Shown: positions 43,135-52,094, numbered from the stretch's first letter. The stretch is DNA of 64,000 nucleotides from Ottowia oryzae (GCF_003008535.1 NZ_CP027666.1:434001-498000), one strand, 5' to 3'. Program-made: numbers and translations. The notes: generated by a model from the letters alone, not told the origin.

Positions 43135-43447
43135 CAGCTGGTCTACCAAGCCAGCTGCATTCAGGCTTTATCGGTGAATCGTACGTTCGGGCATGAATGA
43201 AGAAGGTGAATACCTTCAACGCCTAGAAGAGAGTCCGGCCCAAGGCGAGGGGTTGTGTAGCCGCGAGAGCGTCGCTGCCCCGCCGGATGAGATAAGTGTG
43301 GTCGCCCGGACTCTCAGGGTCGCACTTTGTCAATACCAGAGCGACTAACTGAGAGAGGTGGAACCCTATACGGATGTTGTGATTCGGAAGGGCGATTGGG
43401 CCGCTAACCTATGCCGTGCGCATGGGTTAGGGGAGTATTGCCCTTCC
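43135..43447 (+). ncRNA. Putative structured non-coding RNA, about 315 nt
   Basis: No open frame spans this region, yet it is dense in helices. They are: 43135-43141/43151-43157 (7 bp, 9-nt loop); 43202-43207/43212-43217 (6 bp, GAAT loop); 43229-43238/43306-43315 (10 bp, perfect), enclosing GGC and GGGG (43244-43252) pairing with CCCCGCC (43278-43284) and GCGA/TCGC (43263-43275); 43319-43323/43341-43345; and a two-storey terminal hairpin 43386-43396/43437-43447 (11 bp) with 43404-43414/43420-43430 (11 bp) inside. The segment 43311-43317 can alternatively pair with 43349-43355. I do not recognise an RNA family. A riboswitch, retron-type RNA, intron relic or antisense regulator are all possible. 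Confidence 0.5.
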
Positions 43448-43870
43448 CCAACCGGATATCTTCAATTTATCTTCTATTATTAATTCTTGCTATCTTAGAT
43501 TGAAATTATTTCAACCTGTATTAGCCCGAATTGCAGCCAAATAAGGCGAACGATAGATCCCGAGGGCGTGTTGAGGCTGGCTGGCCGATTGCTTCTGTGT
43601 ATTCCAGAGCGTTGTGCGGCCTATTGTGTGAGTTATTGCATTTTATTCTGAAAACTCGGGCTTCAAAACTCCAATTGGCGAGAACACTTTGCTGCTTACT
43701 GTAAGAACTCCGGGTTTGCAATGGGAATAGTGAGGGATTACACACTCCCTGCGGCTGCCACAAAATCAGGCTCCTCAAATGGCTGTGCAAGGGTGTTCCG
43801 GCTGCTGGGATCAACAGTCTGCCAACGCAACGTCAAGGCAATGCGCGTGTTTAGGGCCTCAAAGTAGGTT
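43448..43870. other. A/T-rich island stretch, possible IS3 transposase relic
   Basis: No intact gene. On the minus strand an open frame at 43521-43814 contains HNRPHNALEYTEA, which resembles the RPH-AL motif near the end of IS3-family transposases. The rest does not match, so at most a short relic remains. The first 60 bases are very A/T-rich. Confidence 0.35.
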
Positions 43871-44228
43871 TTACCCATCTCGGCCCAAGCGTAGCAATTC
43901 CGCCTGCACCACTTCCAGTGCCTGCCGAACATCTTCTACTCCCAGCTGCACATAGTGCCGGTGCAGTACATCTGCTTTGGGCGGGGTGTGGTTCAAGATG
44001 CGCCTGAGCACCGCACTGGTCAGGCCCAGCCGTTCACCCACCGTCGCCAGCAACTTGCGCAAATCGTGCAGCATGAACTTGGGCGAACCCATGCGCCCTG
44101 CCATCTGCGACAGATGATCCTCAGACACCCCGGCAAACAGTTCATCGCCCGCTTCCAGGCCCTCACAGCGTCTGGCCAGAATCTCCCGCACAGGGGTGTA
44201 ATGGGCAAGCTGTGGGCCTTGCCATTCT
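43871..44228 (-). pseudogene. Relic of a second tyrosine recombinase (C-terminal part)
   Basis: About 120 residues of a phage-type integrase catalytic domain. KNGKAHSLPITPL reads in one frame and then, after what looks like a single missing base near 44190, VREILARRCEGLEAGDELF continues in another. The catalytic box FMLHDLRKLLATVG and LNHTPPKADVLHRHYVQL (final His and Tyr motif) are recognisable. Everything N-terminal of the KNGKAH segment, including the first catalytic Arg, is missing. It marks an older insertion at the same locus. Confidence 0.7.
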
Positions 44229-44342
44229 TAACCTCAGAAATCCTCGGGAAGCCTTATTAATTTAACGTCATCGGCGTCCGGCGTATTTTTCCTTAAACAT
44301 TCTCGCCATACGTGCGAGTCGACAGAAATAACCCTGCAGGGG

Positions 44343-46523
44343 TTATACCAAGGCTGCAATTGGAGCTGACGGTCGCCGCCATTTGCCAGCGCCAATACTT
44401 TCAAGGCCCCGATTATCACCCTTTTTTCGGGCCAATGCCGCATCAACCTGTGCCAGCCCAAAACTCACTTCAAATGGCACGATGGACGGCAACCCGTGCG
44501 ATACCCCAGCAATGAGCGCAGCTTTGTCCTTCAGCGGTGCAGCCGTGTAGTGCTTCTTATTGTGTCATCTCCGAGTTCATGGCCCATTATCTTGTATTGC
44601 AGAAACTGCTTGTATAGCTCACCCCCACCGCCCAACACAGATGCGTCAACTTTAAGAATCGCGTTGTTGGCATTGTGTCTAAAACAGTGAAATACGACTG
44701 TCCCATCGCGCGGCCATCCTAGAGCTGCAAACATTTTTGTGAATTTGTTTGATGCGGTGCCACTATATCCGGATGCGCTTTCATACGTTAATTCCGGGAA
44801 CAACCTCACGTAACCGCTGTCGCGAAGAGCCTCTCGATATTTAAGCAAGCCGAGGCGAATCAATTCCGGGTGGACGGGAATCTCTCTAGCGGCATTGTCG
44901 TTCTTGAGTGATTTTTCACGCCTTGAATTGATGTCAAAAAACCAAATTCCATCCTCGCAAGAAAGGTCTTCAAGATGCAACTGGGCCGCTTCTTCAATCC
45001 GCAAACCAGCATACAACGCAAGCAAGGGCAGCCAATACTCAAACGGGTACATTGTGCCATTCTTGTGCGTGACTTCCTTCCCCCCCACTTTTAAAGCGCC
45101 CTTTTTCGAAAATCGCGACCAACTGATCGTCGCTGAACGGGTTACGCGTACGCTCACCGCCGGCTTTACTACCTTTCTTTCGCTTTTCGATGATCTTTTT
45201 ACCGAGAAATGACGCAGCTGGATTCGCACCAATATATCCCGATTCGTGCGCCCAAACAAAGATGTTGCAGAGCCACTGACGCCGCTCATCACGGGCAGCA
45301 TCAGTTATTTTTTGCCAAGTTTTGCCATTAACGGTCCAACTGCGCGCCTCCAGCGTAGAGATGATCTCTTTCATGGTTGCTTTTCGGCGGCTTCCTTCCG
45401 CATTTTCAACCCATGTCACATCACCCGGAAGGTTATTCGGCTTGTTTGGCACCTCAGGCAATACCTCATAAAGGTATTTCGCAAGAATATCACGATCGAT
45501 CGCTGTGATAAGCATATCGCCCATAAGCTCAGCGAAGAGCAAGAGCGCTCTTTTTCTCAGTGCAATCTCGTTTTTCTCAGACAGCTTGCGGGACAATCCA
45601 TGGGGGTCCTCGCAGTAAATAGCTACCGCCTCAGAGAATCTCTTCCCCGCCAGTTTCTCAGTTTTTTCGGGCGCCCTCGCTACATGTTTTTTTTCGGTGC
45701 CGCTCGATAAGACTGCCTTTCTTGCGTCTTCAGCCCGCTTTGGCGACACGGCTGCAGCGAGTTCCACACGAATGCTCTCTATGTCGCGCTTCGCGACTAG
45801 AAGTAGCGACGTGGGCACCTCGGTGAATTCGACATCTGGGAAGTACCACTTTTCAGGCGCCAGTTCAGCTTCTAACCGCTGCCCGTCCTTGACCACGTTT
45901 GCAACCGAAGCATTTGCACGCACACCGGCCTGATCAGGCGCTCGCAATACAAACCCAGTTACGGCGTCTTTGCCATCCAAAAGGAGGCCTGCGAAGAGCG
46001 CACCGTCCACCAAGCGTAGTGTTTGCCCTGATACGTTGATTCGCTGTGCGGACGCGGGCGCGCTATTGCCCTTGAAATTCGGGGCGATGATGCCAGCATC
46101 GATGCCAAGTTCTGGGTCATCCGGCTCAAGGTCGGGCTTCGGCACTTTGTAACCGTTGCCATTGGCATGCGGCACCGTGTAGTGAAGCCCGAGCGCCCCG
46201 CGCTGTACGCGTCTTAACAGCTCAGATTCGGGCAAGCCGCTAGCCTGTGCGGCTTCTTTGAGAGACAAGAAACCATCACCGTTCAGAAGCGGGCTGCCAG
46301 ACACAAGTTTGAGAATGTCGCGCTCGTCCATACGCCGCGAATCTAACCTCAACAGCTGGTGCCGCCATGCAGCGATCAGGCTAGCAGCGACGACTTTAGC
46401 GACTTCATGATGATAGGTTCGTGTCGATTGCACGAACTCGCGCCGCCCAGCGGCAGCGCGTAAGTGCTCGGGAATGGCTAGTCGCGCCCACCAGACGCCG
46501 CCCCGGCGAAATAGACCGTTCAT
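44343..46523 (-). pseudogene. Tyrosine integrase of the island, disrupted by two frameshifts
   Basis: Large integrase (about 725 codons) next to the tRNA target. The N-terminus MNGLFRRGGVWWARLAIPEHL and a long middle region read in one frame to a G7 run (45080-45086), where an extra base shifts frame. KEVTHKNGTMYPFEYWLPL and the catalytic Arg (YAGLRIEEAAQL), HCFRHNANN and IMGHELGDDT read in the second frame. Near 44558 one base seems lost from an A run, so the final catalytic KKHYTAAPLKDKAALI reads in a third frame ending at 44343. As it stands no product would have a complete active site, unless these are sequencing errors or slippage sites. AAGG precedes the ATG at 46523. Confidence 0.8.
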
Positions 46524-46604
46524 CGCTTGCCCTTTGTAGCAGGGCGACGTAACAGTCAAAAAAATCCTTGTAACCCATTGGTTTAAAAGGACTTTTCGTT
46601 GTAC

Positions 46605-46680
46605 TGGTGCGGCTGGCGGGGATCGAACCCACGACCCTCGGCTTCGGAGGCCGATACTCTATCCACTGAGCTACAGCCGC
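46605..46680 (-). tRNA. tRNA-Arg (anticodon CCG)
   Basis: 76-nt cloverleaf including CCA. The acceptor stem GCGGCTG/CAGCCGC has discriminator A. The D arm holds GTAGCTCAGTGGATAGAG, the anticodon stem TCGGC/GCCGA has loop CTCCGAA with anticodon CCG (decodes CGG), and the T arm contains GGTTCGATCC. Its 3' end is the integration site of the island; the gene remains complete because the island supplies an identical 3' segment. Confidence 0.97.
46609..46635. repeat. Right attachment site (within tRNA-Arg)
   Basis: 27-bp segment identical to 41043-41069, forming part of the functional tRNA gene. The island-borne integrase begins 74 bp beyond the tRNA 3' end. Confidence 0.88.
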
Positions 46681-46696
46681 TAGTGCAAGGCCGCGA

Positions 46697-47350
46697 TTAT
46701 CCCTGATTGGCGGCGCCCGCAGACGCGCAGGTCAAAGGCGGCATCAGGCCAGCCCCGGCCAGGTAGGTTTCCATAGCCAGAACGGCAGTCTGCTCCAAGG
46801 GAAAACTGCGCCCCAGCAGCCAGCTGAAAACCAGGCCGTGGATCAGCGAGTGGTAGCCCTCGGCCAGCGTGCGGGCCGGGGCGGGCAGTGCTTTGTGGCG
46901 CAGCGCTGCCGCACGCTCGAGCGCCTGCGTCATCAGATGGAGCTTGTCCCGGTGGGCGGCCACGTAGCGGTCGCGCACCGGGCCCATGTCATCGACGTGC
47001 TCCACCTTCAGCGTGGCGATTTCCAGCACGTTCTGGGTGAGCGCATCGTGCTCGATGGTGCGCATGGCGCGGCGCATTTTGTCCAGCAGCTCCACCACCG
47101 GGTCGCCCTGGCCTTCGCAATGGCCGATGAGGTCGGCCTCCAGCGGCAGGGTCACGCGATCCATCATCGCGTTGAACAACTCACCTTTGTCCTTGAAGTG
47201 CCAGTAGACGGCACCCCGGGTCAAACCCGCCTGCTCGGCGATCTCGGCCAGCGAACTGCGTGCGACGCCGCGGCGCCCGAACACGCACACTGCGGCATCC
47301 AGCAGGGCCTCGCGGGTAGCGAGGGCATCTTCCTTGGTGCGGCGCGCCAT
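46697..47350 (-). CDS. acrR: TetR-family repressor of the efflux operon (AcrR-like)
   Basis: 217-residue regulator. The helix-turn-helix is at about 27-50 (SLAEIAEQAGLTRGAVYWHFKDKGELF), the typical TetR signature, followed by an all-helical ligand domain. It is divergent from acrA-acrB-oprM, and the 24-bp operator at 47398-47421 lies between. This is the standard arrangement of AcrR/TtgR/MexL-like local repressors that release the operator when they bind efflux substrates. The ATG at 47350 gives the usual MARRTKEDA start; an upstream TTG would add three residues. Confidence 0.92.
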   Translation of the reverse strand: MARRTKEDALATREALLDAAVCVFGRRGVARSSLAEIAEQAGLTRGAVYWHFKDKGELFNAMMDRVTLPLEADLIGHCEGQGDPVVELLDKMRRAMRTIEHDALTQNVLEIATLKVEHVDDMGPVRDRYVAAHRDKLHLMTQALERAAALRHKALPAPARTLAEGYHSLIHGLVFSWLLGRSFPLEQTAVLAMETYLAGAGLMPPLTCASAGAANQG

Positions 47351-47397
47351 TGATAACAAGACCCTATTTGATGTGGCAGATACGTCATTCTACCATT

Positions 47398-47421
47398 TAC
47401 ATACATTCATGAATGTATATA
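47398..47421. promoter_or_regulatory. AcrR-type operator overlapping the acrA promoter
   Basis: A perfect 18-bp palindrome ATACATTCATGAATGTAT (47401-47418) within a 24-bp site of form TACATACATT-CA-TGAATGTATATA. It matches the E. coli AcrR operator at almost every position as I recall it. TTTACA at 47396-47401 and TATAGA at 47418-47423 flank it as -35 and -10. Confidence 0.8.
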
Positions 47422-47583
47422 GAATGGCCTCCACCTCTTCAGTGCGTCTGCATCTCGCGATGCTTGCTGACAGTATTTGTCACGCAGCTCCTGCAACATG
47501 GCGCGTTCGCTGCTGCTACTGATGACGTTGCCTTGCCGGAGGGGCTTGGCAACCATCCCTCTTTTTCCGAAACGAGAACTTCC

Positions 47584-48897
47584 ATGCCCGAACACCGCAC
47601 CGTTCGCCGCTTTGCGCCCCACCATCTGCTGCCGCTGGGCGCAGCTGTCCTGATCGCCCTCAGTCTTGCGGCCTGCGGCGAGAAGAAAGAAGCGGGCGGG
47701 GCTGGCGCGCCCGGCTCTGCCGCGCCTCCGCCGCCCGAAGTGGGCGTGATCACCGCGCAGCCCGAATCCGTCGGCCTGACCACCGAGCTGCCCGGTCGGC
47801 TGGAGGCTTCTCGCGTGGCGCAGGTGCGCGCGCGGGCCACCGGCATCCTGACCAAGCGCGTGTTCACCGAAGGCTCGGACGTTCGCGCTGGCCAGCTGCT
47901 CTATCAGATCGACGCGGCGCCTTACCAGGCCAGCGAGCAGAGCGCGCAGGCGCAACTGGCGCAGGCGCAGGCGCAGCTGGCCAACGCCAGCGGCGTGGTC
48001 ACGCGCTATCGCCCGCTGGTGGCCGCCAACGCGGTCAGCAAGCAGGAATACGACGCTGCCGTGGCCTCGGAGAAAGCCGCGCAGGCGCAGGTGGCTGTGG
48101 CGCGCGCTGCCGTGCGCACGGCTGGCATCAACCTGGGCTACGCCACGGTGACGGCCCCGATCTCGGGTCGCATCGGCCGCTCGCTGGTCACCGAAGGTGC
48201 GCTGGTCAGCGCCACCGAAGGCACGCAGCTGGCCACGATCCAGCAGATCAATCCGCTGTATGTCAACTTCACGCAATCGGCCACGGATGCGCTGCGCCTG
48301 CGCCGCGCGATGGAAGCCGGCACGCTCAAGAGCGCTGGCGCCGGTGCGGCGTCGGTGCGCATCGTGCTGGAAGACGGCACCGAGTACGCCCAGCGCGCGA
48401 AGCTGCTGTTTTCTGACCTGACGGTGGATGAGGCCACTGGCCAGGTCACCCTGCGCGCCGAAGTGCCCAACCCGAAGGGTGATTTGCTGCCGGGCCTGTA
48501 TGTGCGCATCCGCGCCGAGCAAGCCGAAGTGAGCAACGCCATTGCCGTGCCGCAGCAGGCCGTGACGCGCAGCGACACCGGCGACACGCTGACAGTGGTG
48601 GGCGAGGGCGGCAAGCTGGAGAAGCGCCAGGTGAAAGTCACTGCCGGGCAAAACAACCGCTGGATCGTCACCGAGGGCCTGAAAGCGGGCGAGCAGGTCA
48701 TGGTCGACGGCTTCCAAAAGCTGCAAATGATGCCGCCCGGCACACCGGTGAAACCCGTGCCCTGGAAGCAAAACGCTGGTTCCGCGCCTGCGGGCAAGGC
48801 GGCGGCCGGGGCTTCCGCACCGGCTTCGGCGGCTGTGCCTGCCTCAGCGCCCGCGTCGGCCGCCTCGTCTGCCCAAGCCCCTGCTCCGAAGCAGTAA
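47584..48897 (+). CDS. acrA: RND efflux periplasmic adaptor lipoprotein (AcrA-like)
   Basis: 437-residue membrane-fusion protein linking the inner-membrane pump to the outer-membrane channel. A signal peptide with lipobox SLAAC and Cys31 anchors it. The lipoyl halves (VRARATGILTKRVFTEGSDV and GYATVTAPISGRIG) flank an alpha-hairpin rich in Ala/Gln, followed by beta-barrel and membrane-proximal domains. A long Ala/Ser/Pro tail of about 45 residues is unusual but common in GC-rich relatives. The frame is open upstream; the ATG at 47584 gives the canonical signal sequence. Confidence 0.94.
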   Translation: MPEHRTVRRFAPHHLLPLGAAVLIALSLAACGEKKEAGGAGAPGSAAPPPPEVGVITAQPESVGLTTELPGRLEASRVAQVRARATGILTKRVFTEGSDVRAGQLLYQIDAAPYQASEQSAQAQLAQAQAQLANASGVVTRYRPLVAANAVSKQEYDAAVASEKAAQAQVAVARAAVRTAGINLGYATVTAPISGRIGRSLVTEGALVSATEGTQLATIQQINPLYVNFTQSATDALRLRRAMEAGTLKSAGAGAASVRIVLEDGTEYAQRAKLLFSDLTVDEATGQVTLRAEVPNPKGDLLPGLYVRIRAEQAEVSNAIAVPQQAVTRSDTGDTLTVVGEGGKLEKRQVKVTAGQNNRWIVTEGLKAGEQVMVDGFQKLQMMPPGTPVKPVPWKQNAGSAPAGKAAAGASAPASAAVPASAPASAASSAQAPAPKQ

Positions 48898-48932
48898 CTT
48901 TGTAACCACGGAAAAGCACCACAAGGGCATCT

Positions 48933-51900
48933 ATGGCCAAGTTCTTTATCGAACGCCCGATCTTCGCCTGGGTGATCGCGCTGTTCATCATCGTGATGGG
49001 CTCCGTCTCCATCACCCAGCTGCCGGTCGCGCAGTACCCGCCCGTCGCACCGCCGGCGATTCTGATCAGCACCGCCTACCCGGGCGCCTCAGCGCAGACG
49101 CTGGAGGACAGCGTGCTGTCCGTCATCGAGCGCGAGATGAACGGCGCACCTGGCCTGATCTACATGGAATCGGTGGCCCAGGCCGATGGCTCGGGCTCGA
49201 TCACCATCACGTTCGAGCCTGGCACCAACGAAGATCTGGCGCAGGTGGAGGTGCAAAACCGCCTGTCGCGCGCCACTTCGCGCCTGCCAGCGGCCGTGAC
49301 CCAGCAGGGCGTGTTGGTGGACAAGGCGCGCGACAACTTCCTGTTGTTCGCGATGCTGAGCTCGGACAACCCGAACTTCGACCCGGTGATGCTGGGCGAC
49401 TACGCGGCCCGCAACGTCCAGCCTGAACTGCAGCGCGTCAAGGGCATCGGCAAGGTGCAGCTGTTCGGCTCAGAAACGGCCATGCGCATCTGGATCGACC
49501 CTGCCAAGCTGCAAGGCTACGGCCTGTCGGCGGCGCAAGTCTCGGCCGCGATCCGCGCGCAGAACGCCCAGGTGGCGTCGGGCACCATTGGCGACCTGCC
49601 GAACGTCGCTGGCCAGAGCATCGCCGCCACGGTGGTGGTCAAAGGGCAGCTTTCCAGCGTGGAGCAGTTCAAGAACATCGTGCTGCGCGCCAACGCAGAT
49701 GGCTCTTCGGTGCGCCTGAAAGACGTCGCTCGCGTGGAGCTTGGCGGCCAGAGCTACGCCACGTCGGCGCGCCTGGATGGCGTGCCCGCCGTGGGCCTGG
49801 GCGTGCAGCTGGCCCCCAGCGGCAACGCCATGGAATCCGCGCGCCTGACGCGCGAGAAGATGACCGAGCTGGCCAAATTCTTCCCGCAGGGCGTGAAGTG
49901 GAGCATTCCTTACGACAGCTCTGAATTCGTCAGCATCTCCATCAAGCAGGTCACTGAAACACTGTTCGAAGCCGTGGCGCTGGTGTTCCTGGTGATGTTC
50001 CTGTTCCTGCAGAACTGGCGCTACACCGTGATTCCCACGCTGGTGGTGCCCATTGCCTTGCTGGGTACGTTTGCCACGTTGCTGGCACTGGGTTTCTCGA
50101 TCAACGTGCTGACCATGTTCGGCATGGTGCTGGTGATCGGTATCGTGGTGGATGACGCCATCGTGGTGGTCGAGAACGTCGAGCGCATCATGAGCGAGGA
50201 AGGCCTGCCGCCGCGCGAGGCTACCAAGAAAGCCATGCAGCAGATCTCGGGCGCCATCATCGGCGTGACCGTGGTGTTGATCTCGGTGTTCGTGCCGCTG
50301 GCCTTCTTCTCGGGCTCCACGGGCAACATCTACCGGCAGTTCTCTGCGGTGATGGTCGCCTCGATCGGGTTCTCGGCCTTCATGGCGCTGTCGCTCACAC
50401 CTGCGCTGTGCGCCACGCTGCTCAAGCCGGTCGAGGCCGGCCACCACCACGAGAAGTCCGGCTTCTTCGGCTGGTTCAACCGTGGCTTCACACGCACGGC
50501 CAAGGGCTATGAAAGCGTGGTGTCGCGCATCCTGAAACGCGCCGCGCGCTACCTGGTGATCTACGTGGCCATCATCGGCGCGGTGGTCATCCTGTACCAG
50601 CGCCTGCCCAGCTCTTTCCTGCCCAACGAAGACCAGGGCAACATCCTGGTGAACGTCCAGCTGCCCCCCGGCGCCACGCAGGAACGCATGGTCAACGTGA
50701 TGGAGCAGGTGGAGGGCTACATCCTCAAGCAGCCGGAAGTCAAAAGCATGGTCAGCGTGCTGGGCTTCAGCTTCTCGGGCCAGGGCCAGAACGCGGGTAT
50801 CGGCTTCGTGACGCTGAAAGACTGGAGCGAACGCAAGGGCGCGGGCGAAAGCGCCTCGGCGCTGGCCGGGCGTGCGTTTGGCGCGCTGTCGGGCATCCGC
50901 GACGCTTTCATCTACCCGTTGAGCCCCCCGCCCATCCCTGAACTGGGTGCCGCCAGCGGCTTCAGCTTCCGTTTGCAGGATCGCGCCGGACAGGGCCACC
51001 AGGCCTTGGTGAACGCGCGCAACCAGTTGCTGGGCATGGCCTCGCAAAGCAAGGTGCTGTCGCAGGTGCGCCCGGACGGCCTGGAAGACGCGCCGCAGCT
51101 GCAGATCGACATCGACCGCGACAAGGCGCAGGCGCTGGGCGTGGGCTTTGACGCCATCAACAGCTCGCTGTCCACCGCGCTGGGCTCCAGCTATCTCAAC
51201 GACTTCCCCAACCGCGGCCGCTTGCAGCGGGTGGTGATCCAGGCCGACGCGCCTGCGCGCATGCAGCCTGAGGATTTGCTCAAGCTGACCGCGCCCAACG
51301 CCCAAGGCCAGTCCGTTCCGCTGTCGGCATTTGCCACCACGCACTGGATCACAGGCGCGCAGCAAACCGTGCGCTACAACGGCTATCCGTCGATGCGGAT
51401 CAGCGGTGATGCGGCGCACGGCTTCAGCACGGGCGCGGCCATGGCGGAAATGGAAAAGCTCGCTGCCAAGTTGCCCCCAGGCTTTGGCTATGAGTGGACG
51501 GGCCAGTCGCGTGAGGAAAAGCTGGCGGGCTCGCAGTCCATCATCCTGTATGGCTTCGCCATCCTGGCGGTGTTCCTCTGCCTGGCAGCGCTCTACGAGA
51601 GCTGGTCGATCCCGCTGTCGGTGATTCTGGTCGTGCCGCTGGGCATTCTGGGGGTGCTGAGCGCCACCATGCTGCGCGGTTATTCGAACGACGTGTACTT
51701 CCAGGTGGGCCTGATCACCATCATTGGCCTGTCGGCGAAGAACGCCATTCTGATCATCGAATTCGCCAAGGACCTGCAGGCGCAAGGCAAGAACGTGGTT
51801 GCCGCCGCGCTGGAAGCGGCCCACCTGCGTTTCCGCCCAATCATCATGACCTCGCTGGCGTTTGGCCTCGGCGTGGTGCCGCTGTTCATTGCCTCTGGCG

Positions 51901-52094
51901 CCGGCTCGGCCAGCCAGCGCGCGATCGGCACCGGCGTGATCGGCGGGATGGTGACAGGCACCGCCTTGTCCGTGTTCTTCGTTCCCATCTTCTTCGTGGT
52001 GGTGCGCACGCTGTTCAAGGGCAGCAAGCGCCAGCAGGAACGGGACAAACAGCACGCTCAAGGCGCAGGCATTCAGGAAGAACCCCAACCATGA
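48933..52094 (+). CDS. acrB: RND multidrug efflux pump, inner-membrane subunit (AcrB-like)
   Basis: 1053-residue proton-driven pump of the HAE1 family. It has twelve membrane segments with two large periplasmic loops. The proton-relay Asp407 and Asp408 lie in GIVVDDAIVVVENVER at exactly the AcrB positions, and the TM10 Lys is in GLSAKNAILIIEFAKD. The N-terminal MAKFFIERPIFAWVIAL is typical. It is 35 bp after acrA, and its stop overlaps the start of the outer-membrane factor gene (ATGA). Confidence 0.96.
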   Translation: MAKFFIERPIFAWVIALFIIVMGSVSITQLPVAQYPPVAPPAILISTAYPGASAQTLEDSVLSVIEREMNGAPGLIYMESVAQADGSGSITITFEPGTNEDLAQVEVQNRLSRATSRLPAAVTQQGVLVDKARDNFLLFAMLSSDNPNFDPVMLGDYAARNVQPELQRVKGIGKVQLFGSETAMRIWIDPAKLQGYGLSAAQVSAAIRAQNAQVASGTIGDLPNVAGQSIAATVVVKGQLSSVEQFKNIVLRANADGSSVRLKDVARVELGGQSYATSARLDGVPAVGLGVQLAPSGNAMESARLTREKMTELAKFFPQGVKWSIPYDSSEFVSISIKQVTETLFEAVALVFLVMFLFLQNWRYTVIPTLVVPIALLGTFATLLALGFSINVLTMFGMVLVIGIVVDDAIVVVENVERIMSEEGLPPREATKKAMQQISGAIIGVTVVLISVFVPLAFFSGSTGNIYRQFSAVMVASIGFSAFMALSLTPALCATLLKPVEAGHHHEKSGFFGWFNRGFTRTAKGYESVVSRILKRAARYLVIYVAIIGAVVILYQRLPSSFLPNEDQGNILVNVQLPPGATQERMVNVMEQVEGYILKQPEVKSMVSVLGFSFSGQGQNAGIGFVTLKDWSERKGAGESASALAGRAFGALSGIRDAFIYPLSPPPIPELGAASGFSFRLQDRAGQGHQALVNARNQLLGMASQSKVLSQVRPDGLEDAPQLQIDIDRDKAQALGVGFDAINSSLSTALGSSYLNDFPNRGRLQRVVIQADAPARMQPEDLLKLTAPNAQGQSVPLSAFATTHWITGAQQTVRYNGYPSMRISGDAAHGFSTGAAMAEMEKLAAKLPPGFGYEWTGQSREEKLAGSQSIILYGFAILAVFLCLAALYESWSIPLSVILVVPLGILGVLSATMLRGYSNDVYFQVGLITIIGLSAKNAILIIEFAKDLQAQGKNVVAAALEAAHLRFRPIIMTSLAFGLGVVPLFIASGAGSASQRAIGTGVIGGMVTGTALSVFFVPIFFVVVRTLFKGSKRQQERDKQHAQGAGIQEEPQP

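Larger units (their letters stand above)
41043..46635. mobile_element. Integrated genomic island in tRNA-Arg(CCG)
   Basis: A 5.6-kb segment bounded by a 27-bp direct repeat identical to the 3' end of tRNA-Arg(CCG). It is visibly richer in A/T than the flanks. It encodes, from the tRNA side, a tyrosine integrase next to the tRNA, a relic of another integrase, a structured non-coding stretch, a serine recombinase and a lipoprotein. The integrase is frameshifted twice, so the island is probably immobile. The chromosome outside reads cnoX-terminator on one side and the acrR gene on the other. Confidence 0.88.

Noticed and set aside
43404..43430. Hairpin resembling an integron attC site (CTAACC ... 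GGTTAG)
   Set aside because: It lacks the RYYYAAC and GTTRRRY consensus boxes, the unpaired bases typical of attC, and any integron integrase or cassette nearby.
43135..43447. Retron msr-msd element
   Set aside because: The long terminal hairpin and the small 5' hairpin would fit, but no reverse transcriptase is present, and I could not find complementary a1/a2 ends enclosing the whole. Kept only as an alternative for the structured RNA.
43521..43814. IS3-family transposase gene
   Set aside because: Only one short motif (RPHNAL) resembles the family; the remaining residues do not, and no terminal inverted repeats were seen.
44234..44461. 75-codon minus-strand open frame
   Set aside because: Overlaps the third-frame end of the island integrase (to 44343), which explains the sequence better; no family resemblance.
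49470..52088. 872-codon minus-strand open frame opposite acrB
   Set aside because: A shadow of acrB: its composition is the mirror of acrB codon bias and no domain is recognisable.
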